The position numbers and the translations under genes are program-made. The notes under the pieces are model-generated. The model had not been told where the DNA came from. It saw only the letters and a program-made list of their open reading frames with translations, and ran no database searches. Of a DNA stretch of 64,000 bases, positions 51,086-60,611 are shown in pieces. Numbering within the stretch: position 1 is the stretch's first letter; the number at the start of each line of letters is the position of its first letter. Source of the stretch: Clostridia bacterium (lineage in GTDB: Bacteria > Bacillota > Clostridia > Christensenellales > Aristaeellaceae); the NCBI GenBank assembly GCA_017476605.1, contig JAFUZM010000176.1, positions 1 to 64,000 on the forward strand, in the 5' to 3' direction.

Positions 51086-53449
51086 ATGCATGAAACGCAG
51101 CAGAGGATCACTCCCATCTGTGTGTTCCTTCTTGGCCTTGTGCTTTCCTTCCTTGCCTTAAGCCCCGCAATACTGCCCTGGCATGGGCAGTATGTCACAC
51201 GGGGGGATTATATTGAACAGCAGCTTCCCTTTCTTGTGGAAGCCGGGCGGATCATACGAAATGGTCTTGATACCTATTCCTTTAATACCTTTCTTGGCGC
51301 ACCGGCCATCGGCAGCTATGCCTTTTATACGCTGGGAAGCCCGTTCGTATGGCCTCTTGCCCTTCTCAGCAAATCTGCCCTTCCCTATGGCATCTCCGTC
51401 ATGGCCATAATGAAGCATGCCTGTGCCATGCTCTTTTCCTATCTGTATTTTTTGAGAATGTGCAAAGCCTTGTCCGCCGCCGAGCGGCGGGCGCTCATTG
51501 GATCTGTTCTGTACACATTTTCAAGCTTCACGGTGGTAAATACCCAGTTTTACCATTTTACCGAGGTCATCGCCTTTTTCCCGCTTCTTCTGCTCGGGAT
51601 AGAAACCTGCATGCAGGAAGATCGGGGGTATCTTCCCCTTGCCATTTACTGCATGCTCAATACCCTCACCAATTACTATTTCATGTTTGGCAGCGCGCTT
51701 CTTTGTTTCCTTTATACACTGTTCCGCTTTTTCTCGCCAGAATGGAACGGATTTCCCCGACTGATGAAGACCGCTTTCGTTTCCGCCCTTGGCTGTGGCC
51801 TTGCCTCTTTTCTTCTCCTGCCTGCTCTGTTTTACATGCTGCAGATTACCAGGAATGGCATTCTCCTTACTCTTGAGCCCTTTTCTCTCCCTGATCTTCT
51901 GGAACGTCTCCGCGTTCTCCTGATGCCCATTGAGAGCAATGTGGTTCATGCCTATTATGGGGATGCCGCCTCATGGTCAAGCACCGCCGCATGGCTCCCT
52001 CTTCTCGGATTTGCCGGTACCCTTACTTTTCTGATGTTCCAAAAAGGGAATCCTTGGCTGAAGCGGCTCCTCATCCTGCTTTTGGCGTTTTCTTTTATCC
52101 CCATCCTCTCCGGGCTCTTTGCCCTTGAAAGCAATCTGACCTATACCAGATGGTGGTACGGTCTCGTTCTCATCATGACTCTCTCCACGATCTATGTTCT
52201 TGATGAACACGGGGAACTGCCGGAAAGTGCCGGGATTTCACATGCATTTTGGATATGCACCGCTCTCACGCTCCTGCTCACACTTCCTTTTCTGATTCCG
52301 GCAGAGGTGCTTGAGCGAAATGTTGAGGAGACTTTTCCAAAGCTGTATGCACTGCTTCTCGGACGATATGGAAACGCACGATCCGGTTTCCCGTTTGTCC
52401 TGCTCTCATTGCTGCTCTCAGGCGTCAGTGGTATCCTTTGTTTTCTGCTGATCCGTTTTCGGCGTCGGGTCTCCTATCGTTTGCTGCTCCTCTCTATCTG
52501 CATATGCAGTGTCGTTTCCTATGCCGCCTATATCTATACAGGCGACCATTACCTCCTTTCCGGTGGGGATCTTCCTGGAAACGGAATCTATACGCTTTCC
52601 GAAATTGCAGAGCCTACACTGGAAGCTCTCAGAATTCCGGATGAGAGCGAATATACCCGCATTGATTACGGCAGAAAGCTTAGAAATTACGGACTCCTGC
52701 GTGGGGCATCCTCTCTGACCTCCTTTCATTCCCTGCGATCCTCCTATGTGGGCCGGTTCGTCTCTCAGGCAGGTTTTGGATATAATGAATCGACGACGGT
52801 CTCTGCGCCAAATGCAGATGCCGCCCTTCGGGCTTTTCTCTCTGTTCGCGAGTATTTTAGGCAGAATGCCGAGGATCCTGTGCCGGATGGATTTGTCTAT
52901 GATCGTGAGGAGAACGGTTTCTCCGTTTATAAAAATCCAAATGCCCTTCCGATGGGACTTCTCATGACTGCCTGCACCGGGCCTCAGAATCAGCCGATGA
53001 CCCCGGAAAGCATCGGACAGGTGCTCCTCTCTGCCGTCGTGCTGACCGACGAGGCTCTTGTTACGGCAAGGCAGCGCCTCCCGTCTCTTGACCTTGGCTC
53101 TATGCCGGACTGGACAGATAGCGTCAGCGCCCTTCGCAGCCGCTCCTGTGATCGGTTTGATATAGATGCACACGGATTCAGTGCGCACATCACCTGCAAG
53201 GAAAGCGGCTACCTGATTTTTACCATTCCCTACGGCAAAGAGTTCAGTGCCTCCGTCGATGGAGTAAAATCTGAAATCATTCCCTGTGACTATGCATTTA
53301 TGTCCCTCTGGATGGAGCCGGGGGATCATACCATTCGGTTTGATTATCACACCCGTGGATACAAGATGGGCATCTGTCTTTCCTGTCTTTCCGCTATCCT
53401 TCTTTGCTGTTTCCTCCTCTTTTGCAGGCACCAGCAGCATTCCCGCTGA
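51086..53449 (+). CDS. YfhO-family membrane protein
   Basis: 787 residues from the ATG at 51086 with TTGAGGT 9 nt upstream. About twelve membrane helices, then an extracytoplasmic C-terminal region of about 230 residues and a final membrane helix. The first loop has TRGDYIEQQLPFL, the acidic loop of YfhO-like GT-C proteins, and FNTFLGAPAIGSYAFYTL follows. YfhO glycosylates lipoteichoic acid with GlcNAc in Bacillus. A single-gene transcript with its own promoter and a strong terminator. Confidence 0.85.
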   Translation: MHETQQRITPICVFLLGLVLSFLALSPAILPWHGQYVTRGDYIEQQLPFLVEAGRIIRNGLDTYSFNTFLGAPAIGSYAFYTLGSPFVWPLALLSKSALPYGISVMAIMKHACAMLFSYLYFLRMCKALSAAERRALIGSVLYTFSSFTVVNTQFYHFTEVIAFFPLLLLGIETCMQEDRGYLPLAIYCMLNTLTNYYFMFGSALLCFLYTLFRFFSPEWNGFPRLMKTAFVSALGCGLASFLLLPALFYMLQITRNGILLTLEPFSLPDLLERLRVLLMPIESNVVHAYYGDAASWSSTAAWLPLLGFAGTLTFLMFQKGNPWLKRLLILLLAFSFIPILSGLFALESNLTYTRWWYGLVLIMTLSTIYVLDEHGELPESAGISHAFWICTALTLLLTLPFLIPAEVLERNVEETFPKLYALLLGRYGNARSGFPFVLLSLLLSGVSGILCFLLIRFRRRVSYRLLLLSICICSVVSYAAYIYTGDHYLLSGGDLPGNGIYTLSEIAEPTLEALRIPDESEYTRIDYGRKLRNYGLLRGASSLTSFHSLRSSYVGRFVSQAGFGYNESTTVSAPNADAALRAFLSVREYFRQNAEDPVPDGFVYDREENGFSVYKNPNALPMGLLMTACTGPQNQPMTPESIGQVLLSAVVLTDEALVTARQRLPSLDLGSMPDWTDSVSALRSRSCDRFDIDAHGFSAHITCKESGYLIFTIPYGKEFSASVDGVKSEIIPCDYAFMSLWMEPGDHTIRFDYHTRGYKMGICLSCLSAILLCCFLLFCRHQQHSR

Positions 53450-53452
53450 TTT

Positions 53453-53498
53453 CCATGGTATTTCTTTCTGGCCAAGAGAGAAATACCATGGTATTTTT
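53453..53498 (+). terminator. Terminator after the YfhO-type gene
   Basis: 13-bp perfect stem (53453-53465, 53479-53491) followed by TATTTTTTT. Confidence 0.9.
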
Positions 53499-53528
53499 TT
53501 GTTTCCTCCTCTTTTTCTCAAAATTCGA

Positions 53529-53557
53529 TTGCCAATCCCTGACGTTTCCATTATAAT
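53529..53557 (+). promoter_or_regulatory. Promoter of the secreted-protein gene
   Basis: TTGCCA (53529-53534) and TATAAT (53552-53557), 17-bp spacing. Confidence 0.65.
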
Positions 53558-53617
53558 GTATTTGTGTTGTTGTACACAGTCGTCTGTTATCGTTGAGTAT
53601 ACGAAAGGATGAAGAAA

Positions 53618-55018
53618 ATGAAGAAAATAATTGCTGTCATGATTGCGATCATGATGTTTGCACTACCTGTTCTCAGCTTTGCAGAGAGCACCAGCGCAAA
53701 AGACATTACCCTTAAGGTTTCCGTTAATCCGGAATTCCTGAACGCAATGAGCTCAGATGATATGACCCTTATGGCAAATATCATTGAGCAGGCCGGCCTG
53801 GTCTTCCATACGCAGGACAACCTCGTAAAGGCTGCGCTCACCCTGGCGGATATTTCGCTGGTTGATTTTGTTGCAGAGATTGCCGATGAAGGCATTCTCC
53901 TCGGCAGCAACCTCATCCCGAAAAACGCCATTCTGGTTTCCTATGAGAAGATTCAGGAAGTTCTCTCTGCGGTCCAGAGTGAACTCAATCAGACTGAGAA
54001 GGATGATGCTGCTGCCAAGGAAATCGCCAACGCGATGCTGAACATCGACTTCTCACATACCACCGAGGTTCTTACCAATGCTGTCGTCATTGATCAGTAT
54101 AAGCCGGAGACCTGGGATCTGGATTCCGATGTTCCCGCTCAGATCATCCAGGCGGATCTTTCAAACGAGAATGCCGTTGAGTTCTTTGCCGCTGCTCTTC
54201 AGGATATCAAGAACTCCAAAATTCTGGATCAGCTCTATGCCACTGCCGGCCTTGATATGACTGTAACCGACGAGGATTTTGATGAGGCGCTTGAGGAAAT
54301 CGCGGGCATCCTGCCGGATGAAGGCAATTTCATCTCTGTGTATATTGGAATGAGCAACGAGGGAAATCCTGTTTATTTCGCCTTTGTTACCAACTACAAG
54401 GAGACGACCATTACCAATATCACTCCTGTCACTGCAGATGACGGCACCATCAATTACGAGACCGAATACAACACCGTTGCCAAGGCCGCTTCCTTCCAGA
54501 TGGCTCAGGCCACCTCAGACAGCAGTATTTCCTGGTTTGGCGGTCTCACCACTCAGAATGCCGATGCGGAGTCCTACGATTATTACGGATTTGAACTCGT
54601 CGCTTCCGAAAACGCTCTGAACATTGATGCAGGCTATGGCTATTCTGCCGACGGTGGCGATCCGGAATACTTCTTCACCATTAGCTTCGAAGGCACTGCA
54701 ACGGATGATTCTGCTGATTTCTCCCTGTCCCTCGCTATGCCAGATTCCAGCACAGGCGAATCCACTGTCCTCGGCAGCCTTGACGGCTCCCTCAAGACCT
54801 ATGGGAATGACTTTGCTTTCGATGTTTCTCTGAACATTGCCAATATTGATGCTCCGATTGCTACCCTCTCTCTCAGCTCTGCAGACGGCGAAATTGCTCC
54901 GTCCATTGCAGATCGCGCGGTCATCACATTAGATGATCTTTCCAATGAGGAGACAATCAACTCTCTGATGGAGCAGGTTGAGAATTCTCTTGGCGGCCTT
55001 CTGTCCATCACGCAATAA
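53618..55018 (+). CDS. Secreted protein of unknown function
   Basis: 466 residues from the ATG at 53618; the ATG at 53609 is too close to GAAAGG. Type I signal peptide (MKKIIAVMIAIMMFALPVLS, cleavage after Phe-Ala), no anchor. The first half is helical, the second half beta-rich and acidic, poor in Cys. The order (helical N-part, beta-rich C-part, final helix after an Asp-Asp-Leu-Ser segment) matches the two secreted proteins after rimM, suggesting one extracellular family. Its role is unknown. Monocistronic, flanked by promoter and terminator. Confidence 0.75.
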   Translation: MKKIIAVMIAIMMFALPVLSFAESTSAKDITLKVSVNPEFLNAMSSDDMTLMANIIEQAGLVFHTQDNLVKAALTLADISLVDFVAEIADEGILLGSNLIPKNAILVSYEKIQEVLSAVQSELNQTEKDDAAAKEIANAMLNIDFSHTTEVLTNAVVIDQYKPETWDLDSDVPAQIIQADLSNENAVEFFAAALQDIKNSKILDQLYATAGLDMTVTDEDFDEALEEIAGILPDEGNFISVYIGMSNEGNPVYFAFVTNYKETTITNITPVTADDGTINYETEYNTVAKAASFQMAQATSDSSISWFGGLTTQNADAESYDYYGFELVASENALNIDAGYGYSADGGDPEYFFTISFEGTATDDSADFSLSLAMPDSSTGESTVLGSLDGSLKTYGNDFAFDVSLNIANIDAPIATLSLSSADGEIAPSIADRAVITLDDLSNEETINSLMEQVENSLGGLLSITQ

Positions 55019-55027
55019 CACACATCC

Positions 55028-55056
55028 ACGCTGAGCGAATTCTCGCTCAGCGTTTT
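55028..55056 (+). terminator. Terminator after the secreted-protein gene
   Basis: 11-bp perfect stem (55028-55038, 55043-55053) with a 4-nt loop and TTTTCTTTTTT. Confidence 0.9.
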
Positions 55057-55124
55057 CTTTTTTCTGTCCATCCCGATTTCGGATGTTTCAATGGCATTTC
55101 CTCCTGTTTCAAAGGATATAATGC

Positions 55125-55153
55125 TTTACACCTTTCTCAAAATGGTGTATTAT
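55125..55153 (+). promoter_or_regulatory. Promoter of the TelA-family gene
   Basis: TTTACA (55125-55130) and TATTAT (55148-55153), 17-bp spacing. Confidence 0.55.
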
Positions 55154-55207
55154 TTACCTACACAATTTTTCGTGTCATCTATTGTTTCAAAAAGGAGCGT
55201 GGACACT

Positions 55208-56464
55208 ATGGAGAATAAGATTCCCAGCCTCGTCCTTCCCGGTGAGGACGAAACCCCTGTCGTTGAGACTCCCGCCGCTGAAGAGGCCGTCTCTGTTGCT
55301 GAAGAAGTTGTTGAGGCTGTACAGCCTGTTGCCGCAGCAGCTGTCGCTGTCGCTGAAGCCCCGGCAAAGGAAGAAGCCATTCCTGTTGCACCAAAGATTG
55401 AGCCCATTGACGCTGAGGAAGATTCCCTCAACTTCAATAATCTGACTCCTGAAGAGCAGAGTGCTGTTCTGGCGTTTGTTGAGCGCATCGACATTACCAA
55501 CAGCGAGACCGTACTCAAATACGGCAATGCCGCTCAGAATAAGATTTCCCAGTTCTCTGATCGTATTCTGGAGGATGTCAAGACCAAGGATACCGGTGCC
55601 ATTTCCGATATGCTTTCCAAGCTGGTCGCCGAACTCAAGGGCTTTGATCCCGACGCCGGGAAAAAGGGTTCCGGACTGTTTGGCCTGTTCAAGAAGGCCG
55701 GTTCAGACCTCACCCAGATGAAGGCCAAGTTCGATAAGATCGAGGTCAACATCACCGAAATCATCAACACCCTGCAGGGCCACCAGAAGCAGCTGATTTC
55801 TGACTCTCAGATGCTGGATGGCCTCTATTCTGAGAATGAGGAATATTACCATGAGCTGACCCTGTACATCATTGCAGGCGAGCTCAAGCTGAAGAAGCTG
55901 CGTGAGGAGGATCTCCCGCCGCTCCTCGCAAAGGCTCAGGAAACCGCCGATCCGGCAGATGCACAGGCTGCGAACGACTTCGCACAGCTCATTGACCGCT
56001 TTGAGAAGCGCGTCCATGACCTCAAGCTGACCCGTATGGTCTCCGTCCAGATGGGCCCGCAGATTCGCCTCATGCAGACCAATGACAATGTGCTGGCGGA
56101 GCGCATCCAGTCCACCATTGCCAATACCATCCCGCTCTGGAAATCCCAGATGGTCATCGCCCTTGGCATGCAGCACGCAGAGGAAGCTCTCCATGCACAG
56201 AAGGCTGTTACCGACATGACCAACGATCTCCTCAAGAGCAATGCCGAAAAGCTCAAGACCGGAACCATCGAGACCGCACGGGAAGCCGAGCGCGGCATCA
56301 TCGACATGGAAACCATCCGCATTGCGAACACCAGCCTCATCGAGACCCTCACCGAGGTTCAGAAGATTCAGCGCGAAGGTGCTCAGAAGCGTGCAGAGGC
56401 CTCTGTCGAACTTGGACGCCTCGAAAAGGAACTCCGCGACAAGATTCTCGAGATCAACAGCTAA
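55208..56464 (+). CDS. TelA-family (toxic-anion-resistance) protein
   Basis: 418 residues from the ATG at 55208, 10 nt after AAGGAG (55192-55197). A Val/Ala/Glu-rich, Pro-spaced N-terminal tail (about 15-65) precedes an almost entirely helical TelA/KlaA domain: FGLFKKAGSDLTQMKAKFDK, QLISDSQMLDGLYSENEEY, LWKSQMVIALGMQHAEEAL and the long terminal coiled coil. TelA proteins are linked to tellurite resistance and to surface-stress responses in Firmicutes, with no known enzymatic activity. Alone on its transcript; no ter genes nearby. Confidence 0.9.
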   Translation: MENKIPSLVLPGEDETPVVETPAAEEAVSVAEEVVEAVQPVAAAAVAVAEAPAKEEAIPVAPKIEPIDAEEDSLNFNNLTPEEQSAVLAFVERIDITNSETVLKYGNAAQNKISQFSDRILEDVKTKDTGAISDMLSKLVAELKGFDPDAGKKGSGLFGLFKKAGSDLTQMKAKFDKIEVNITEIINTLQGHQKQLISDSQMLDGLYSENEEYYHELTLYIIAGELKLKKLREEDLPPLLAKAQETADPADAQAANDFAQLIDRFEKRVHDLKLTRMVSVQMGPQIRLMQTNDNVLAERIQSTIANTIPLWKSQMVIALGMQHAEEALHAQKAVTDMTNDLLKSNAEKLKTGTIETAREAERGIIDMETIRIANTSLIETLTEVQKIQREGAQKRAEASVELGRLEKELRDKILEINS

Positions 56465-56472
56465 AACAAACA

Positions 56473-56504
56473 AAAGCCATGGCTTGTCCATGGCTTTGTT
56501 TTTT
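56473..56504 (+). terminator. Terminator after the TelA-family gene
   Basis: 10-bp perfect stem (56473-56482, 56488-56497) followed by GTTTTTT. Confidence 0.9.
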
Positions 56505-56971
56505 CATAATGGCTGGCAGAAAGAGCTCCCCACCACATTGTGAAACAGCAGATTATTTGAGTCTTGCATCGTGGAAAACCACCTTGTCTGTACAAGGTAG
56601 AAAACACAGGTAATTCTTGAGACGGAAGCAGTATTTTCGTATCATTCTAAAGCTCCCTGAAAAATCCATAATAATGTCCGTTGACGAACGGAAAAAATAG
56701 ATGCAAATCAGATATTGAATGCATTTGCGAAGGTATTTCAACTGAAAAAATGTGGAACTTTCCAGACATTGGAGGAAAAATGGGAATACAGGCACACGAA
56801 TGAGTACGCCAAATCACACGCTATATTCCTGCCTGTGCATCCCCAGAGAAATTCACCTCCCGAGGGTCCTGGCTGGATGCCGGATATACACCACTTGCAC
56901 CTCAGGTGATATCATAGATCATCTGGCAAAATCCTTATCATACCTCCAGCCACACTCTATAGCGTAACTCC
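56505..56971. other. Non-coding stretch, unexplained
   Basis: About 470 bp without a convincing gene on either strand: short ORFs lack ribosome binding sites. It is bounded by the TelA terminator on the left and by a hairpin with a short T-run at 56972-57000 on the right. I looked for 6S RNA, SRP RNA, tmRNA and riboswitch cores by eye and found none. Confidence 0.4.
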
Positions 56972-57000
56972 TGAGCCGTTCGGATTTCCCGAACGGCTCA
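56972..57000. terminator. 12-bp hairpin between the non-coding stretch and the AAA gene
   Basis: TGAGCCGTTCGG (56972-56983) pairs perfectly with 56989-57000, loop of 5 nt. ATTCTTT follows on the plus strand only. It may end the minus-strand AAA gene or an unknown plus-strand RNA. Confidence 0.6.
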
Positions 57001-57037
57001 TTCTTTGACCACAGTCTCACCCACATGGACCGATCCG

Positions 57038-58618
57038 CTATGCACGCTCAATCTTGCACGTATGCTTCTTGGTCTTCGAATTGTAATTGATTCCGCATAG
57101 AATGATGTTCCCTTCAAACGGCTTCAAAATCGCCTCATATCCTTTTTCCTTTATCTGCTCAATGGCCACTCCTGCCGTCTTATTAAACTTCAGTTCAACG
57201 ATCAGCGCAGGCAATTTCGCACTCGATGCAGGGAGAAAGATGATATCGGCAATTCCTTTTCCGGAGGGAACTTCCTCAAGCTTTACATATTTTCCAATTG
57301 CCGAAAGATACGCATATTTTATAATTGCTCTTAACGATTGTTCGCTGTTATAGTACTGCGGTGCGTATTGCTCCCCTCTTATTTCCTCAAGGATCGCTCC
57401 GATTTCGTCCGCACTTTCATCATTACAGGCAAGCGTGGCATTCAAAACCTTATTGGATCTCCTGATCAATCGGGCCCAGTGTTCGCCCACATCATCGTTG
57501 ATGAGAAAATTTCTGAACTCCCCTCGTACTTCCTCATTGGGAATATGCGCGGTTTTATTCTCTCTGTTGAATGTCAGATACCCCAGATGAATCAGCAAGG
57601 TAAGAATATCGTCCTTTGAGCCAAACCGCTGCAGATCATTCTGGAATCCATCTGTGTGAACCTCCACTTCCGATCCTGCGATAAGATTTGCAATTGTCTC
57701 CTGTAATCCGTCGAAATCTCGTTTGATATAGTCTGTCAGTCCTTCTGCCGCCGACGTCTTTCCCCAATAGGACTGGCATTCCTTAGACACCATGGCTTTC
57801 ATGACGGAATACGGATTATAGATGGATGTCGTTTCGGAAAGCTCATAGCCATCATACCAGTCCTTCACCTCTTCAAACGGCATTTTGGACTTCCTGCAAA
57901 TACGCTTTACCTCATTTTCAGAGAAGCCGGTGAACTTCGCAAACTCCCCGGGATTCAGCATTGAATACTCTACAAAATCGGAAATAGCTGACTGACGTCC
58001 ATCCTTTTTAATCGGAAGAATGCCTGTCATATAAGCAGCCGCTACTGCTTTTGGTGTAAAATTCTCATTCTTAAACCATCCTCTAAGAAGATTGAGATAC
58101 GCCTCTTGAGCAGCAGGATCCTCTTTTGCCTCACGTATCATTGCATCCCATTCGTCTATGACGAAAAGAATCTGTTTTCCCGTTTCTTTTACAAATCGAA
58201 GCAATCGTTCATTGGGCGTTTTTCCTTTGATCTCCTCAGGAAGATCGTCCTGGATCGCATCCACAATCCAAACAGGAACGACTCTGAGAGATTTCCGGAG
58301 CCGTTTTGCCTCAGAAATAAATCCGGTGATATCCAAATAGATAACATTAAACTGATTGAGGAATGTCTCATACTCTTTGGTTCTTGCAATACGTCTGTGC
58401 TCAAACAAGGCATGTGATTCACAGGTACAGTCATAGTATGCCGTCAGCATTCTGGCTGCATACGTTTTTCCAAAACGCCGGGGTCTGCAGACACAGGTCA
58501 GCTTATTCTTTCTGCCTATGGTCTTATTTATTGCACTAATCAGGCCGGTTTTATCCACATAATCTGTATCTGCTATTTCAGCAAAAGCCTGATTCCCGGG
58601 ATTAACATACGTTCCCAC
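57038..58618 (-). CDS. AAA-ATPase-like / PD-(D/E)XK nuclease family protein
   Basis: 526 residues from GTG with AAGGAGG upstream. The N-terminal AAA-ATPase-like domain has the degenerate Walker A RPRRFGKTYAA (about residues 45-55) and Walker B ILFVIDEWD (about 148-156). The C-terminal DUF1703 domain has GIADIIFLP then LIVELKFNKTAG (about 460-490), the Asp...Glu-x-Lys nuclease core. This family is abundant and multiplied in gut anaerobes; its role is unknown (defence or mobile-element-related is suspected). Monocistronic. Confidence 0.88.
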   Translation of the reverse strand: MGTYVNPGNQAFAEIADTDYVDKTGLISAINKTIGRKNKLTCVCRPRRFGKTYAARMLTAYYDCTCESHALFEHRRIARTKEYETFLNQFNVIYLDITGFISEAKRLRKSLRVVPVWIVDAIQDDLPEEIKGKTPNERLLRFVKETGKQILFVIDEWDAMIREAKEDPAAQEAYLNLLRGWFKNENFTPKAVAAAYMTGILPIKKDGRQSAISDFVEYSMLNPGEFAKFTGFSENEVKRICRKSKMPFEEVKDWYDGYELSETTSIYNPYSVMKAMVSKECQSYWGKTSAAEGLTDYIKRDFDGLQETIANLIAGSEVEVHTDGFQNDLQRFGSKDDILTLLIHLGYLTFNRENKTAHIPNEEVRGEFRNFLINDDVGEHWARLIRRSNKVLNATLACNDESADEIGAILEEIRGEQYAPQYYNSEQSLRAIIKYAYLSAIGKYVKLEEVPSGKGIADIIFLPASSAKLPALIVELKFNKTAGVAIEQIKEKGYEAILKPFEGNIILCGINYNSKTKKHTCKIERA

Positions 58619-58937
58619 GAAAGCCCCCTCCTTCCCAGAAAACTGTCTTCGTTGATTTGTTGAACAATTCTGTCAGGCACCTGTATCCTACATGCCATTG
58701 TCGCAATGGGCATGTCTCTTACCGAAATGGCATGACTGATCAAATTACCCCATCTATTTTACATCATTGTGGCAGATGATTCAGAGATTGTCAAAGGATT
58801 TAGTGAATTTACGCAGAGATTCCGCCTGTTTCTTTCTCGGAACAGTTCAAGACCCGTCGCAACAGCAAATCTTCATATGTACTGCTGCCACAATGCCTTT
58901 CTGTCTATAGCCACCCAGGACTGAGTGGGGCCCGATC
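58619..58937. other. Intergenic region
   Basis: About 320 bp between two minus-strand genes. TTGACA-like sequence is present on the minus strand near 58785-58790, but the -10 is poor. No structured element stands out. Confidence 0.35.
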
Positions 58938-60122
58938 TTACTCCGTCTTGATATCAAAGAACTTCTTGTGACCGGATATTCGAACATCCAGATATCCATT
59001 ATCCGCAAGCCAGGTCAAGTCTTTTCTTGCGGTCTCAAAGGAAACGTTCAGTTTTTCCTTCCATTTGTCCGTCGTAATGGTGTGAATCTCCTTGCTGTAC
59101 AGCCATTCCATACCGTTTGCCAGCCGGTCAACGGACGCAAGAGAAGCGGCGTCCTTTCTCAGTTTCTCCAGACGCCATTTCTCATTCATGTGAGTGTGAA
59201 TCTCGGACATGCTTCTATTAAGCATGTCCGCATAATACTCCACAAAATAAGTGAAATCATTCCCATTTTCGGGATTCTGGGATGCCTGAATCGCCTTGTA
59301 GTATTTTGAACGTTCCTGAGCAAGAAGTCCTGAGATAGGCACTTGCCGAAAGAAATCATATCCTGCTTGCAGAAGAATCATGTATGACAATGCTCTGGCT
59401 GTACGCCCGTTTCCATCAAAGAGCGGATGAATGGTCACAAAGTAAATGTGAGCCACACATGCCTTGATAATGGGATGAACGTCCTCCATTGCAAGGAAAG
59501 CAAACAGATCATCCAGCATAGGCTGAATCTTATCTGCGTCAGGAGGAACATAAACCACTTTCTGCCTGCCGGAGATCACATAAACCGGACCATTTCTCCA
59601 TCCATGCTTTGTCTCATCTTCGAGCGTTCCAGCTGTGAGAATGCGTGCAATTTCGAGCGTTATCGCTTCACTGATTGGAGCATCCAGATGGTCAAGGACA
59701 AAGCGAAGTGCCTCATAGTTGTTTGCGATCATCCGTTCATCCTTTGTTTCAGGCTTCTTCCCGCTTTGGATCAGTTCGTGTGCTTTTGCCCTGGTGCTGA
59801 ATGCACCTTCAATGGCGCTAGAATAAAACGCTTCATCCATAATACTCGTTTCATGAGCATATTGTGGAAGTGCGTTGGTATCCTCATAGCGCACGATCTT
59901 TGCAAGTTTATCTCCTGCTGCAAGAAGCTTCTTTGTAGGAACATACCAGTAGTGCTCATCCGCCACAGTACGCAGTGGAAGCTGAACGGCCTGACTGTGT
60001 CGATGCGCCAGTTCCTCCGGCCAGAATTCTGAAATAGGAAGAGAAACCGGAAGCCGATAGACAATCTCCTGCCGTGGATAATAGTTTTCCATAAAATGAA
60101 GAATCAATTCTTCCATATCCAA
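58938..60122 (-). CDS. Fic-family protein with autoinhibitory motif
   Basis: 394 residues from a TTG at 60120-60122, 10 nt after GGAGG; the ATG at 60116 is the alternative. The Fic core is HPLFDGNGRTARALSYMIL, with catalytic His and the Arg/Asn nucleotide-binding residues intact. An upstream SSAIEGAFST segment is the S/TxxxEG inhibitory motif of class II Fic proteins, which blocks ATP until released. A winged-helix-like C-terminal domain (about residues 325-394) follows. It would AMPylate or otherwise modify a cellular target. Not an obvious toxin-antitoxin pair: no Phd-like partner is adjacent. Confidence 0.9.
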   Translation of the reverse strand: MDMEELILHFMENYYPRQEIVYRLPVSLPISEFWPEELAHRHSQAVQLPLRTVADEHYWYVPTKKLLAAGDKLAKIVRYEDTNALPQYAHETSIMDEAFYSSAIEGAFSTRAKAHELIQSGKKPETKDERMIANNYEALRFVLDHLDAPISEAITLEIARILTAGTLEDETKHGWRNGPVYVISGRQKVVYVPPDADKIQPMLDDLFAFLAMEDVHPIIKACVAHIYFVTIHPLFDGNGRTARALSYMILLQAGYDFFRQVPISGLLAQERSKYYKAIQASQNPENGNDFTYFVEYYADMLNRSMSEIHTHMNEKWRLEKLRKDAASLASVDRLANGMEWLYSKEIHTITTDKWKEKLNVSFETARKDLTWLADNGYLDVRISGHKKFFDIKTE

Positions 60123-60152
60123 GAAATGTCCACCTCCAACCAGTAAAATCAA

Positions 60153-60611
60153 CGAATCTCAATTCATGTCAATTATAATCCATTTTGAACTCAAAAACAA
60201 GTTCACCATGAAAAGAACAAGGCAGACCGAGCGGAAGCTTACTACTCCGTTTATTTTTCCTGCGGTCCATGGGTGTCGGGATATCTTTGCAGAATCTCGG
60301 CCTTCTCTGACGAATAGCTTAGTCTTTCGGCTTAGTGACTTTTATCAGTGCGCGTCGCCTGACGAACTGTTTGCAGCGCAAACAGGCCAACTCCTCACAG
60401 TCAGTCTCGTCATGGATATCTGGGCAGCGAAGGAAAATAACGGGTTTTCATACGCATATTGAGCCCTACAATCTGACTTTGATGCCTTTTGAGAAAAACA
60501 ATTCGGAAAAGTGCGCATCAAAATGATTGAAAAGTGCAAAACAGATATTTTGAAAAGTGCTCAATGCTATGGAAAACCGGTTGGGTATTTTCATGTCCTG
60601 ATTGAGCGACG
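60153..60611. other. Intergenic region without a supported gene
   Basis: About 460 bp. Several short frames are open, but none has a ribosome binding site or recognisable sequence. I see no convincing promoter or hairpin. Confidence 0.4.

Noticed and set aside
52418..53551. 377-codon minus-strand frame opposite the YfhO-type gene
   Set aside because: Shadow: the plus-strand protein has the membrane topology, promoter, ribosome binding site and terminator.
55703..56491. 262-codon minus-strand frame opposite the TelA-family gene
   Set aside because: Shadow of the TelA gene; it extends through the TelA terminator and has no start signal.
60166..60462. 98-codon plus-strand frame between Fic and the next gene
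   Set aside because: No ribosome binding site, no promoter, and the translation (KNKFTMKRTRQTERKL then mixed residues) matches nothing I recognise.
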